This document shows, piece after piece, positions 52,180-59,530 of a DNA stretch of 64,000 bases. A program made the translations under genes and the position numbers. The notes below the pieces were generated by a model that did no database searches, was not told where the DNA came from, and saw only the letters and a list, made by a program, of their open reading frames with translations. Source of the stretch: JAAXKN01 sp036261625 (GTDB taxonomy: Bacteria; Bacteroidota; Ignavibacteria; Ignavibacteriales; SURF-24); assembly GCA_036261625.1 (NCBI GenBank), contig DATAKL010000019.1, positions 39,441-103,440 on the forward strand. Direction: 5' to 3'. Within the stretch, counting starts at the first letter, position 1; every line of letters starts with the position of its first letter.

Positions 52180-52845
52180 ATGAAGACTTGCAAGCGATGT
52201 AATAATTCTTATCCAGCGACTAAGGAACATTTCCATTCCTGTAAAGCTCAAAAAGACGGACTGCACCCCTACTGTAAGAAATGCAGGGCTGAAATTGGCA
52301 AGCCCTGGAGGAAAAAGTATTATGATGGGAACAAGGATGAGGCCAAAGAAGCAAACAAGATTTATTATGAAGAAAACAAGGCCCATATAAACGAAAAGGC
52401 AAAGTTGAACTATTATAATAATATCGATAAAGCTAAGCTCCGGATGAAGGCTTGGAGAACTGAGAATAAGGACAAGGTAATGGCCAATGCCAAGAAATGG
52501 CGGGTGGAAAATAAGGATAAGATTAGGGAGATATGGAAAAGGGCCACCCGTAAAAGGCTTAATATTCTTAAGAATATAAACTCAGAGTTGACTCAGGAGC
52601 AATGGGAAGAAACCTTAAGCTATTTTAGCGGCAAATGTGCATACTGCGGGAATAACTCTCAAATTGAAAAGGACCATTTAATACCGATTACAAAAGGCGG
52701 CCAGCACGTTAAGTCCAATGTTGTTCCTGCCTGCAAGTCCTGCAATTCAAGCAAGCATAATTTAGAGTTTGATGCATGGTATTTCACCCAGCCAGTATTT
52801 TCCAACACCAGATTCCATAAGATAATCCTCTTCTTATTCAAGTAA
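52180..52845 (+). CDS. Free-standing HNH endonuclease
   Basis: A 221-residue basic protein. The N-terminal zinc-finger-like part (CKRCNNSYPATKEHF; YCKKCRAEIGK) is followed by a lysine- and asparagine-rich helical middle of DNA-binding repeat type and a C-terminal HNH: GKCAYCGNNSQIEKDHLIPI, then NVVPACKSCNSSKHN. The catalytic His is in KDHL. It sits between two head genes with its own flanking gaps and terminator, the usual look of a homing endonuclease that has invaded the operon. Confidence 0.85.
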   Translation: MKTCKRCNNSYPATKEHFHSCKAQKDGLHPYCKKCRAEIGKPWRKKYYDGNKDEAKEANKIYYEENKAHINEKAKLNYYNNIDKAKLRMKAWRTENKDKVMANAKKWRVENKDKIREIWKRATRKRLNILKNINSELTQEQWEETLSYFSGKCAYCGNNSQIEKDHLIPITKGGQHVKSNVVPACKSCNSSKHNLEFDAWYFTQPVFSNTRFHKIILFLFK

Positions 52846-52870
52846 TTTATCCTCAAATATTTATTCCATA

Positions 52871-52908
52871 AAATCCTGAAATCCTAAAGATTTTCAGGAT
52901 TCTTTTTA
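52871..52908 (+). terminator. Terminator after HNH gene, hairpin repeat copy 2
   Basis: AATCCTGAAA (52872-52881) pairs with TTTCAGGATT (52892-52901), then CTTTTTATT. It contains the same 23 bases (52879-52901) as the hairpin at 47,362. It would stop transcription of the HNH gene before the scaffold gene. Confidence 0.82.
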
Positions 52909-53008
52909 TTGACTCATTCTTTAGCTTACCCAATGTAAATTCACTCATTCATTTAATCATAAAAGGAACTCTCAGGGCTTTTTGAACTGTGAGGTCAGGA
53001 GTAAAAAG

Positions 53009-53608
53009 ATGGATCTTAAGGCAATCTTAACGAAGCTGAAAAGCGGTACGGCATTAACTGCAGAGGAAATGGCTTTCCTTGAGGGACTTAAAACGGTTGA
53101 CATAGACAGTGTTAAGGACTTTCTGGAAAAAGACGATGCTGGCAAGAAACACTTGCAGAGTCTTACCGATGCTGCAGTAACAAAGGGGATAAACACTTTT
53201 AAGGAAAAGACAATGCCAAGCCTTCTTGAGGAAGAAATCAAGAGGAAATTCCCCGCCGAGACCGAAGAACAGAAACAGCTCCGACAGCTGAAGGAGAGCC
53301 AGGACAGGTTAGCCGCTGATTACAAAAGGGAAAAGCTCTTAAATAAGGCTCTTTCCGTGGCTACCGAGAAGAAGCTCCCCTTAAAGCTTATTGAAAGATT
53401 TCTGGGGGACGATGAGGAAACGACATTAAAGAATCTTGAGCTGCTGGAAACAGAATACAACAGCGCAATTACTACTGAAGTCGAATCCAAGTTCAAGGAA
53501 AATGGCAGAGGAACCCCAGGTGGAGGAGGCAATCCCCCACAGGATCCAAGCAAGATGTCAGATGATGAGTACATCAAATCAAGAGTTCAGGAACAATCAA
53601 AAAAATAA
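53009..53608 (+). CDS. Capsid scaffolding protein, DUF4355-like
   Basis: A 199-residue protein: an N-terminal helical part (MDLKAILTKLKSGTALTAEE), a long charged coiled coil (EETEEQKQ... KESQDRLAADYKRE), a helical head (LPLKLIERFLGDDEE) and a glycine-proline-rich tail (RGTPGGGGNPPQDPSK). Composition and position before the coat gene are those of phage scaffolds. The ATG at 53009 has AGGAG upstream; the track's earlier start would be out of RBS context. It directs prohead assembly. Confidence 0.8.
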   Translation: MDLKAILTKLKSGTALTAEEMAFLEGLKTVDIDSVKDFLEKDDAGKKHLQSLTDAAVTKGINTFKEKTMPSLLEEEIKRKFPAETEEQKQLRQLKESQDRLAADYKREKLLNKALSVATEKKLPLKLIERFLGDDEETTLKNLELLETEYNSAITTEVESKFKENGRGTPGGGGNPPQDPSKMSDDEYIKSRVQEQSKK

Positions 53609-53621
53609 GGTAAAAGGAACC

Positions 53622-54866
53622 ATGAAAAATTATTTTTCAAAACACCCGGTCTTTGCGGCGCTCTTTGGTTTTGCGCTGCTTTTTATTACAGCTTCTCTTA
53701 TCCATTCTGAAACAACAAAGAATGGTTTTATCCTGGCCAATACATTCCTTACCACGCAGTTAATCGCTCGTGAGGCACTTATCCGCCTGAGGAACTTCCT
53801 CGTAATGAGGGGCCTTGTTTATAGCGATTACTCAAACACATTCCAGAAACAGGGCGACACCATCAGGGTTAAGAAACCGCCTGTTTATGTGGCCGATGAG
53901 TTCGGAGGCACAATTAACCTTCAGTCAATCGGTGAGGATTCTGTAAACGTTACTTTGAGCCACCTGGCAGACGTTTCTGTCTCCTGGGGAAGCAAAGAAA
54001 GAGCCCTCAACATTGATGATTTCAATCAGCAGGTGCTCGATCCGGCCATGGAAGCCATTGCACAGAAAATTGATGCTGATCTTTATAAGGAATTCTACAA
54101 GGATGTGCCTTTCTTTGTCGGCACCAGCGGAACAACTCCTTCAAAGCTCGATGACTTCGCCGCCGCAGCTTTAATGCTTACAAACAATAAAGTGCCTCTT
54201 TCAAACAGAGTCGGCGTCTGGGATCCTACGGCACATTCCAAGTTCTCTATCCTTGATGCCATTGTTAATGCCGAGAAATCCGGCTCAACACAGGCTTTGA
54301 GGGAAGGTTCAATAGGCAGAATTCAGGGCATGGACAACTATATGACACAGAACGTCCAGACCCATACTGCCGGCACCTTCACGGCCGTTGCAGCTCCAAA
54401 GGTTAAGACAAAAGCCGTTAAAGGCTCAAATACCCTAATTCTCAAAGGTGGTGCCGGAACAGAGACACTTCTGGCCGGTGATGTTTTCTACATTACTACA
54501 GGCGGCGTAAAATACTATTACGCTGTGGCCGAGGATGCCGATGCAGCTGCAGGCGATATCTCTGTAAAAACCGTCTCCAAGGTCCAGGCAGAGCACGCCG
54601 TCGATGACGTCGTAACATTCCCTGACAAGACAGCTGGCGGCCACAAGGCCAACCTTGCATTCGTAAGGAATGCATGCGCATTTGTCTCACGTCCTCTTGA
54701 GGCCCCCATGGGCGCCGCACAGGCATACACCGTTAACTTTGAGGGCATTTCTCTCCGTGTTGTTGCCGGTTACGACATCAACAAAAAAGAGGAGATCCTT
54801 TCAATCGATACCCTTTACGGTATCAAAGCGGTCTATCCGGAACTGGCTACAAGAGTTCTCGGATAA
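53622..54866 (+). CDS. Major coat protein, P22 gp5 family, with hydrophobic N-terminal extension
   Basis: A 414-residue protein. Residues ~38 onward match the P22-type coat start (ILANTFLTTQLIAREALIRL; NTFQKQGDTIRVKKPPVYVA). An I-domain-like insert lies in the middle (TLILKGGAGTETLLAGDVFY...) and the C terminus has VNFEGISLRVVAGYDINKKE. Before the coat fold are about 37 extra residues including a 20-residue hydrophobic stretch (HPVFAALFGFALLFITASLI). The start ATG 53622 follows AAAGGAACC. This extension is unusual for the family. Confidence 0.85.
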   Translation: MKNYFSKHPVFAALFGFALLFITASLIHSETTKNGFILANTFLTTQLIAREALIRLRNFLVMRGLVYSDYSNTFQKQGDTIRVKKPPVYVADEFGGTINLQSIGEDSVNVTLSHLADVSVSWGSKERALNIDDFNQQVLDPAMEAIAQKIDADLYKEFYKDVPFFVGTSGTTPSKLDDFAAAALMLTNNKVPLSNRVGVWDPTAHSKFSILDAIVNAEKSGSTQALREGSIGRIQGMDNYMTQNVQTHTAGTFTAVAAPKVKTKAVKGSNTLILKGGAGTETLLAGDVFYITTGGVKYYYAVAEDADAAAGDISVKTVSKVQAEHAVDDVVTFPDKTAGGHKANLAFVRNACAFVSRPLEAPMGAAQAYTVNFEGISLRVVAGYDINKKEEILSIDTLYGIKAVYPELATRVLG

Positions 54867-54882
54867 TATTTTCTAACCTTTT

Positions 54883-54910
54883 AGGGGGGAGGCCTTCTCC
54901 CCCTGATTTT
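54883..54910 (+). terminator. Hairpin after the coat gene
   Basis: AGGGGGGAG (54883-54891, one G bulged) pairs with CTCCCCCT (54897-54904), then GATTTT. It lies 16 bases after the coat stop. It may stabilise coat mRNA or partly end transcription. Confidence 0.6.
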
Positions 54911-54926
54911 ATAAGGACGCAAATAA

Positions 54927-55175
54927 ATGCTGTGCGAAAAATGCAATAAAGAGTTTTCTGATTCTGTTTACCCTCTTCACATCGGAAGATGCAAAGGCGC
55001 TGAAGGCTCATGGAGTATCGGCACACCGGTAGATGTCACCCTTAATACAGTTCCTGACTATTCTAAAATGAAAGTCGCTGAACTTAAGGAACTGGCCAAG
55101 GCGGCCGGGCATGAAAATGCCGACACTCTGACCAAGACAGAGCTTATAGAGCTGCTTACTCCGAAGGAGAATTAA
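54927..55175 (+). CDS. Small phage protein with zinc-finger and SAP/Rho-N-like parts
   Basis: An 82-residue protein. CEKCNKEFSDSVYPLHIGRC gives a possible C-x2-C...H-x3-C zinc site; YSKMKVAELKELAKAAG followed by LTKTELIELL fits a SAP/Rho N-terminal-like helical DNA-binding motif. Similar proteins occur near head-tail joining genes in many siphophages, with unknown role. Confidence 0.6.
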   Translation: MLCEKCNKEFSDSVYPLHIGRCKGAEGSWSIGTPVDVTLNTVPDYSKMKVAELKELAKAAGHENADTLTKTELIELLTPKEN

Positions 55176-55179
55176 GTAA

Positions 55180-55542
55180 ATGCCTATCATCTCCAAAGAT
55201 GAAGTTAAAACGTTTCTGGATATCCCGGAAGCCGATACCTCTAAGGATGCAAAGATAGAGCTTCTTATTCCCGAAGTGGAGAAATGGCTTAAAGGCTATC
55301 TGAACGACCCCATGAAGGATGAAGACGGAAACGACAGCTATCCTGACGGGATAAAATTCCCTTTCAGCCAGCTCCTAAACTATGATATTTTCTACAGAAA
55401 TAAGGGAATAGGGGTTAACAGTGAGCATCTTGCCGATTACGCTGTCACATATGACTTCAGAACCACCAACGGATATCCGGCGAAGATTCTTGAACTGGTT
55501 AACCCTTTCCTTATCCCTGATAGGAAGGTGACATTTATATGA
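55180..55542 (+). CDS. Head-tail connector (gp6/gp15-like)
   Basis: A 120-residue protein, mostly helical: IISKDEVKTFLDIPEADTS, KIELLIPEVEKWLKGYLND, and SEHLADYAVTYDF. The size, order and helical N terminus (motif VKxFLxIxxxDxxxDxxIxxLIPxVE) match phage gp6/gp15-type connectors that bind below the portal. It overlaps the next gene by 4 bases. Confidence 0.75.
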   Translation: MPIISKDEVKTFLDIPEADTSKDAKIELLIPEVEKWLKGYLNDPMKDEDGNDSYPDGIKFPFSQLLNYDIFYRNKGIGVNSEHLADYAVTYDFRTTNGYPAKILELVNPFLIPDRKVTFI

Positions 55543-55850
55543 TTACCGACTTCTTCGACACGGAAATTCAGGTATTGAGAAAGACCCAGACTGAGTCAGG
55601 AGGCGTTGTAAAGAATTCCTTTACTCCTCAGGCTACAGCTCAGGGGAAAAATACCGTTATCGGCTCGAGGGAAGCCGAGGAAAACTCGAGGAGGGGCTTT
55701 GTTACTACCCACAGGACTTATATGGCAGTGGTAGACGTAAAGAACGGGGATAAATTTCTTATAAACGGAGAGGAATTTGAAGTAAAGGACGTCCGGAACC
55801 CCATGGGCTTAAACAAATTCCTGCAGGTTGATTCAGAGCTCAAGTCGTAA
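55539..55850 (+). CDS. Head-closure/head-tail adaptor protein
   Basis: A 103-residue beta-rich protein (ITDFFDTEIQVLRKTQTESG; TYMAVVDVKNGDKFLINGEE; EVKDVRNPMGLNKFLQVD) typical of the SPP1 gp16/HK97 gp7-like adaptor family that closes the filled head. It is followed not by tail genes but by the lysis cassette. Confidence 0.72.
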   Translation: MITDFFDTEIQVLRKTQTESGGVVKNSFTPQATAQGKNTVIGSREAEENSRRGFVTTHRTYMAVVDVKNGDKFLINGEEFEVKDVRNPMGLNKFLQVDSELKS

Positions 55851-55875
55851 TTCTTTTTTCAGCAACTCAATAAAT

Positions 55876-56052
55876 ATGAAAAGAATGGAAAGAAACATAA
55901 TTGAAGCTACAGGCAATACGGTCATAGGCTTGATCGGATTTACCTTTACTCTTGGCAGTGCAAATGCGATGGTAGGAATCCTCGTTGGACTGCTTACAGC
56001 CTCATATTTATCTGTTAAAATCTATTTTCTCATTAAAAATAAGGGAAAATAA
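55876..56052 (+). CDS. Holin-like small membrane protein
   Basis: A 58-residue protein starting MKRMERNIIEATGNTV with one long or two short hydrophobic stretches (VIGLIGFTFTLGSANAMVGI; LVGLLTASYLSVKIYFLI) and a basic tail KNKGK. The ATG 55876 has no strong SD; the track's earlier start would lack family sense. Together with the next gene and the lysozyme it forms a lysis cassette, so a holin or antiholin role is likely. Confidence 0.65.
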   Translation: MKRMERNIIEATGNTVIGLIGFTFTLGSANAMVGILVGLLTASYLSVKIYFLIKNKGK

Positions 56053-56058
56053 AGCCGT

Positions 56059-56265
56059 ATGAAGTTCTTAATTACACATAAGAATTTGGTAACAAACGTT
56101 ACTGGCGCAATTTCAGGGTTTTGCCTTTTAGTCCTGGGCTATCTTAGCACTTATACCGTTGAAGTCCCAGCATCCGTAAAAGTGGCACTTGTTTTCACTG
56201 CTGCAGGTGCTGTGACTTTAGCTCAGTTCCTTATCGGTAAAAAGCCGGAGGACCTGAATAAATGA
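56059..56265 (+). CDS. Second holin-like membrane protein
   Basis: A 68-residue protein with two hydrophobic helices (about 14-32 and 40-58), charged ends and KKPEDLNK as tail. It lies 6 bases after the previous small membrane gene and overlaps the lysozyme start by 4. It probably forms membrane holes, alone or with its neighbour as holin/antiholin. Confidence 0.7.
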   Translation: MKFLITHKNLVTNVTGAISGFCLLVLGYLSTYTVEVPASVKVALVFTAAGAVTLAQFLIGKKPEDLNK

Positions 56266-56765
56266 GAACCAATAAGGCAGGAATCAGCATAATTAAAACC
56301 TTCGAGTCCCTGCACGACGGGGATCTAAAGATGATCGGGCTTCAGCCCAAAATGTGCCCCGCCGGAATATGGACCGAAGGTTATGGCCATGCCATGACCT
56401 ATAATGGAAAGTTCTTAAAAGGTATTGAGAATAAGGACCTGGCTTACAAGCTCCATACTGTTAATAATGAACAAGACGCAGAAAGGCTTCTGCAGGAGGA
56501 CCTCAGGAGAGTTGAAAGTGAAGTAAGCCGCCAGGTTAGAGTAGCTTTAAATGAAAACATGTTCTCGGCACTCGTTTCCTTTACCTTCAATCTTGGAGAG
56601 CATAACCTTGCAACCTCAACCCTGCTAAAATACCTGAATGCAGGAAAGCTCAATGAAGCTGCAGACGAGTTCGTAAGGTGGAATAAATGCAACGGTGAGG
56701 AACTTGACGGCCTGACCAAGAGAAGACTTTCAGAAAAAGCACTATTTGTAAGCAGGATGGCATAA
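56262..56765 (+). CDS. GH24 phage lysozyme (endolysin)
   Basis: A 167-residue muramidase of T4-lysozyme type. GISIIKTFESLHDG has the catalytic Glu (residue 15); IWTEGYGHAMTYNGK is the active-site cleft; LVSFTFNLGEHNLATSTLLKYL and CNGEELDGLTKRRLSEKAL complete the fold. No signal peptide is present, so it depends on the holin to reach the wall. The stop overlaps the spanin start by one base. Confidence 0.93.
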   Translation: MRTNKAGISIIKTFESLHDGDLKMIGLQPKMCPAGIWTEGYGHAMTYNGKFLKGIENKDLAYKLHTVNNEQDAERLLQEDLRRVESEVSRQVRVALNENMFSALVSFTFNLGEHNLATSTLLKYLNAGKLNEAADEFVRWNKCNGEELDGLTKRRLSEKALFVSRMA

Positions 56766-57235
56766 TGAAAAAAATATTGATTGTCACAGGAATAATTTCT
56801 ACAACTCTCCTTTTATGCGGTTGCTCATCAAACAGGACCGTAATAAAGGACAAGGACATTGTGGTTAAAGTCCCTGAGGTAAAAGCAGAGCTTGAAGGGG
56901 AAATAAAAGCTCCGGCGCCTGAGATAAAGTATTCCATCGAGGACTTCTTCAGCACTCTTCCTGAATCCACCTACATCGAGGGAACGAGTACCCTTGTGGA
57001 CAGTACTGGCCACGTAAGCAAAGCCAGTGTAAGGATGTATCCCAACAGGAAAAAGGATCCGGAGACAGGGAAACCAAAGCCGACCTTTGAACTTAACGTT
57101 AAGCAAAGCGATATCCATGTATCTCACACGGATACAACCCATTTTGTAGAGCAAAAAGAATCAAGTCCCTTGTGGCCTTATCTGGCACTGGCTGTCAGTG
57201 CAGCTGTTCTTTTTTTGATGTTCAGGAAAAGATAG
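56765..57235 (+). CDS. Unimolecular spanin (u-spanin) candidate
   Basis: A 156-residue protein with a lipoprotein signal (MKKILIVTGIISTTLLLCGC, Cys 20) and a C-terminal membrane helix (about 136-153, PLWPYLALAVSAAVLFLMF) ending RKR. One protein that is lipid-anchored in the outer membrane and inserted in the inner membrane is the u-spanin design known from phage T1 gp11. It follows endolysin directly. Such proteins fuse the two membranes at the last step of lysis. Confidence 0.8.
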   Translation: MKKILIVTGIISTTLLLCGCSSNRTVIKDKDIVVKVPEVKAELEGEIKAPAPEIKYSIEDFFSTLPESTYIEGTSTLVDSTGHVSKASVRMYPNRKKDPETGKPKPTFELNVKQSDIHVSHTDTTHFVEQKESSPLWPYLALAVSAAVLFLMFRKR

Positions 57236-57239
57236 CCTT

Positions 57240-57767
57240 ATGCGCTATGAGAACTATAAGGCTAAGATAATTCTCTCCCAGAAGGAGAGGATTATTAAAA
57301 AGCTTACAGTTATCGGCCAGCTGGTGCAGGGAGCTGCGGCAAGTCTGGTTACTACGCTTACAGGCAATCTTAAAAACAGCATTACTTATCAGGTAGATGG
57401 CACCCGTTTAAGCGTGCGCATCGGCACCAATGTAGAGTATGCCCTTATTATTGAGCTTGGCGGTGTTATAAGGCCCAGAAACGCCAGGGCGCTGGCCGTA
57501 CCTGTTTCACCTGAGGCCAAGAGGACAATTATTCCTGAAGGTCAGTCCATCAGGGACGTCTTCCCGGATCTGGTAATGGTCGAGGCGAAAGGGAAGCCTC
57601 CCATTCTGATAAGAAATAAAACAAAGTGGAAAGGGCAGAAAAGGGAAAAACAGACCGTGGAAGTTATGTATGTACTATTGACCAGTGTTACTATTCGTCC
57701 TCAGCCATACTTAAAACCGGCTCTGGTGATGAACAGAAGCAAGATAATGAGGATCCTTCAGAAATGA
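57240..57767 (+). CDS. Tail-completion protein, HK97 gp10-like
   Basis: A 175-residue protein. Near the N terminus VQGAAASLVTTLTGNLKNSI and VRIGTNVEYALIIELGGVIRP are the core of HK97 gp10-type proteins; RPQPYLKPALVMNRSKI near the end is the usual terminal motif. It lies between the lysis cassette and the tail terminator. An insert (residues ~85-135) makes it longer than most members. Confidence 0.82.
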   Translation: MRYENYKAKIILSQKERIIKKLTVIGQLVQGAAASLVTTLTGNLKNSITYQVDGTRLSVRIGTNVEYALIIELGGVIRPRNARALAVPVSPEAKRTIIPEGQSIRDVFPDLVMVEAKGKPPILIRNKTKWKGQKREKQTVEVMYVLLTSVTIRPQPYLKPALVMNRSKIMRILQK

Positions 57768-58144
57768 ACATAGAGCTTAAGAATGAACTTATCAGAATCG
57801 GGAAAACTACCGAGGGGCTTTCGGGGCAGTTTTATTTCGGGCATCCAAAGAATGAGGATAAATACCCTTATGGGCTGCTTTCTTCAGTAACCGGCGTTGA
57901 TGATGAAGACCAGGAAGATGACTATTTAGAGGAATATGTACAGGTAACTTTATATGGGGAGGACTATGAACTCCTCGAGGCTTCTTCTGAAGACCTGCAT
58001 GGGAAACTGCAGCACAAGGAAGACGACTTTAATATGACCGGTTACAATGTCGACCAGATTTACAGGGAGTTCAAAAAGGTTACTGAGAATGATTTTATCT
58101 GGCAAATAGTAATGCAATACGTAATTCAATTAACAAAAATTTAG
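57764..58144 (+). CDS. Tail-terminator-like protein
   Basis: A 126-residue acidic protein (MNIELKNELIRIGKTTEGLS; GHPKNEDKYPYGLLSSVTGV; DDYLEEYVQVTLYGEDYELL). The size and position match the gp17/DUF3168-like tail-completion (terminator) proteins. The start ATG 57764 overlaps the preceding stop as ATGA, and is preferred over the long overlapping frame from 57626. Confidence 0.65.
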   Translation: MNIELKNELIRIGKTTEGLSGQFYFGHPKNEDKYPYGLLSSVTGVDDEDQEDDYLEEYVQVTLYGEDYELLEASSEDLHGKLQHKEDDFNMTGYNVDQIYREFKKVTENDFIWQIVMQYVIQLTKI

Positions 58145-58156
58145 GAGTTAACTACA

Positions 58157-58939
58157 ATGGCAGGGAAAAGAATTGCATACAAAGTAAGCGCTCTTTACTT
58201 CGGTGACAAGCCTGTGGGCGGGTGGACAGCAGCTGAAAAGGTTCGCGCTTCGGGAATGACTTTCGAAGAGAATTATAATGAACTGGATACTACCGATAAC
58301 GGGCAGACCGACGACTCGGTAGAAATAACGATGGGTATTGCCTCGAGACAATCTAAAATTGACGGTACCCTTAGGGATGCCGGGGGCCTTCCGATTATGG
58401 GCAAAAGCTCTTCATTTGTTCTTGATGGAAAAGCCATTGCCGCTACAGGCTTAAGCTTCGAAGAGACCTACGATGAGGAAGAGGTTTCAGACGAAGATAC
58501 AGTTGGCGACGGAACCGAAACAGACGTTACTTATGCAAAAAGAACCTCTAAGATTTCAGCATGGTTTAAGGACACAGTTGCCCGTCCGGTAGCTGCAGTG
58601 GCCAAAGCCGCTACTTTGACCATAAAGACAGGCTTTACCATCGCCGGGCAGTTTATTGTAGGCGCAACAAGCATCGCGGGGCAATCAAAGGGCTTCTTTA
58701 AGATAGACCTCACCGGAAACTGGAACAATTGTGTTAAAACTATCCCCGGATTCCCTGTTACTGGATGCGTAAAAGACTGCAAGATTCTCTACAAGGACGG
58801 GGCACAGGATAAGGCGGTCGAAGGAAAAGCTATTATCACTCAAGTTTCCCTCAGTGCGGATCGCAAAAGTGAATGGAAGTTCTCCTTTACCCTGAAATGG
58901 AACGGAACACCTGTGGAGACTGAATATGCCGAAGTCTAA
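58157..58939 (+). CDS. Major tail (tube) protein
   Basis: A 260-residue protein in the tail-tube position, with a strong RBS TAGGAG. It has two related segments: ASGMTFEENYNELDTTDNGQ and ATGLSFEETYDEEEVSDEDT, each followed by a SKI strand, which looks like an internal duplication. The C-terminal half (PGFPVTGCVKDCKILYKDG; KSEWKFSFTLKWNGTP) is beta-rich. It forms the hollow tube; its length will be set by the tape measure. Confidence 0.78.
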   Translation: MAGKRIAYKVSALYFGDKPVGGWTAAEKVRASGMTFEENYNELDTTDNGQTDDSVEITMGIASRQSKIDGTLRDAGGLPIMGKSSSFVLDGKAIAATGLSFEETYDEEEVSDEDTVGDGTETDVTYAKRTSKISAWFKDTVARPVAAVAKAATLTIKTGFTIAGQFIVGATSIAGQSKGFFKIDLTGNWNNCVKTIPGFPVTGCVKDCKILYKDGAQDKAVEGKAIITQVSLSADRKSEWKFSFTLKWNGTPVETEYAEV

Positions 58940-59321
58940 GCTTTATGAGGACCGTGAGCATAAAGAGATAACCATCCTTGGCGAAAGAGTGGTTATCTCT
59001 GAACGGAACAGCATCGAGTCTTACGGCCTGTACGGATGGGAACAGCGCCATAAAGGCGACGCCATAACTAACCTCGTAATTCCTGCTGGGGTAATTTCAA
59101 GGTCTCTGGAACCATACTATAAAAGCCTTAAATGGTACCAGGTTATAAAGAAGCGCAAAGTTAAAAAGATGCTGGACATCAACTGGCTTAATAACAACCT
59201 TCCTGTCTCTGTAATTCTCGGAATATTCTATGAGATTCAGGAGCTTGAGAACGAAGGCTTAAAAAAAAAGACTATGGGGAAGGTGGATCTTCAGGAAGTT
59301 CAAAAGTCAGCTGGGGCGTAG
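58926..59321 (+). CDS. Tail assembly chaperone, short (G-like) form
   Basis: A 131-residue protein translated from 58926, which overlaps the tube stop by 14 bases. NSIESYGLYGWEQRHKGDAI and NNNLPVSVILGIFYEIQELE are helical. Its position between tail tube and tape measure, length and a slippery A9 tract near the end identify it as the gpG-type chaperone. A fraction of ribosomes should shift at 59264-59270 into the next frame to give a ~201-residue gpGT-like product. Confidence 0.8.
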   Translation: MPKSKLYEDREHKEITILGERVVISERNSIESYGLYGWEQRHKGDAITNLVIPAGVISRSLEPYYKSLKWYQVIKKRKVKKMLDINWLNNNLPVSVILGIFYEIQELENEGLKKKTMGKVDLQEVQKSAGA

Positions 59322-59328
59322 CCGCCCC
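59264..59328 (+). promoter_or_regulatory. Programmed -1 frameshift site of the tail chaperone
   Basis: The heptamer A AAA AAG (59264-59270) lies in frame at the end of a nine-A run; it is the slippery sequence known from dnaX. Shifting back one base opens frame GAC TAT GGG GAA..., which has no stop until 59528. A perfect stem GGGGCG/CGCCCC (59313-59318, 59323-59328) lies 42 bases downstream, over the zero-frame stop. AGGAG is 20 bases upstream. Confidence 0.78.
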
Positions 59329-59335
59329 TCTGATA

Positions 59336-59530
59336 ATGAAAACCTTTTATATGACAGAAAAAGAGGTCGGCGAACTGCCGATTTCAAAATTCCGGAATTT
59401 GCTCTCTCAGTGCTTTAACATTACGGCACTTTCATTAGGGGGTGAATTTGATTTCCAGACGGAAAAAGACAAACAGATTGAACTTGACTTTGAACTTGAC
59501 GAACTCATCCGTGAGGGAATTTTAGAATGA
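59336..59530 (+). CDS. Tail assembly chaperone T-part, expressed by frameshift
   Basis: A 64-codon frame (MKTFYMTEKEVGELPISKFR...) that is the continuation of the -1 frame open from 59270; the added segment between (DYGEGGSSGSSK...) reads as a flexible linker. The gpT part in lambda binds the tape measure. It could also be translated alone from ATG 59336, but no good RBS is seen. Its stop overlaps the tape-measure start as ATGA. Confidence 0.75.
   Translation: MKTFYMTEKEVGELPISKFRNLLSQCFNITALSLGGEFDFQTEKDKQIELDFELDELIREGILE

Noticed and set aside
53436..53621. Upstream extension of the coat frame into the scaffold gene
   Set aside because: The extension overlaps scaffold coding sequence and has no family match; the ATG at 53622 has a proper RBS.
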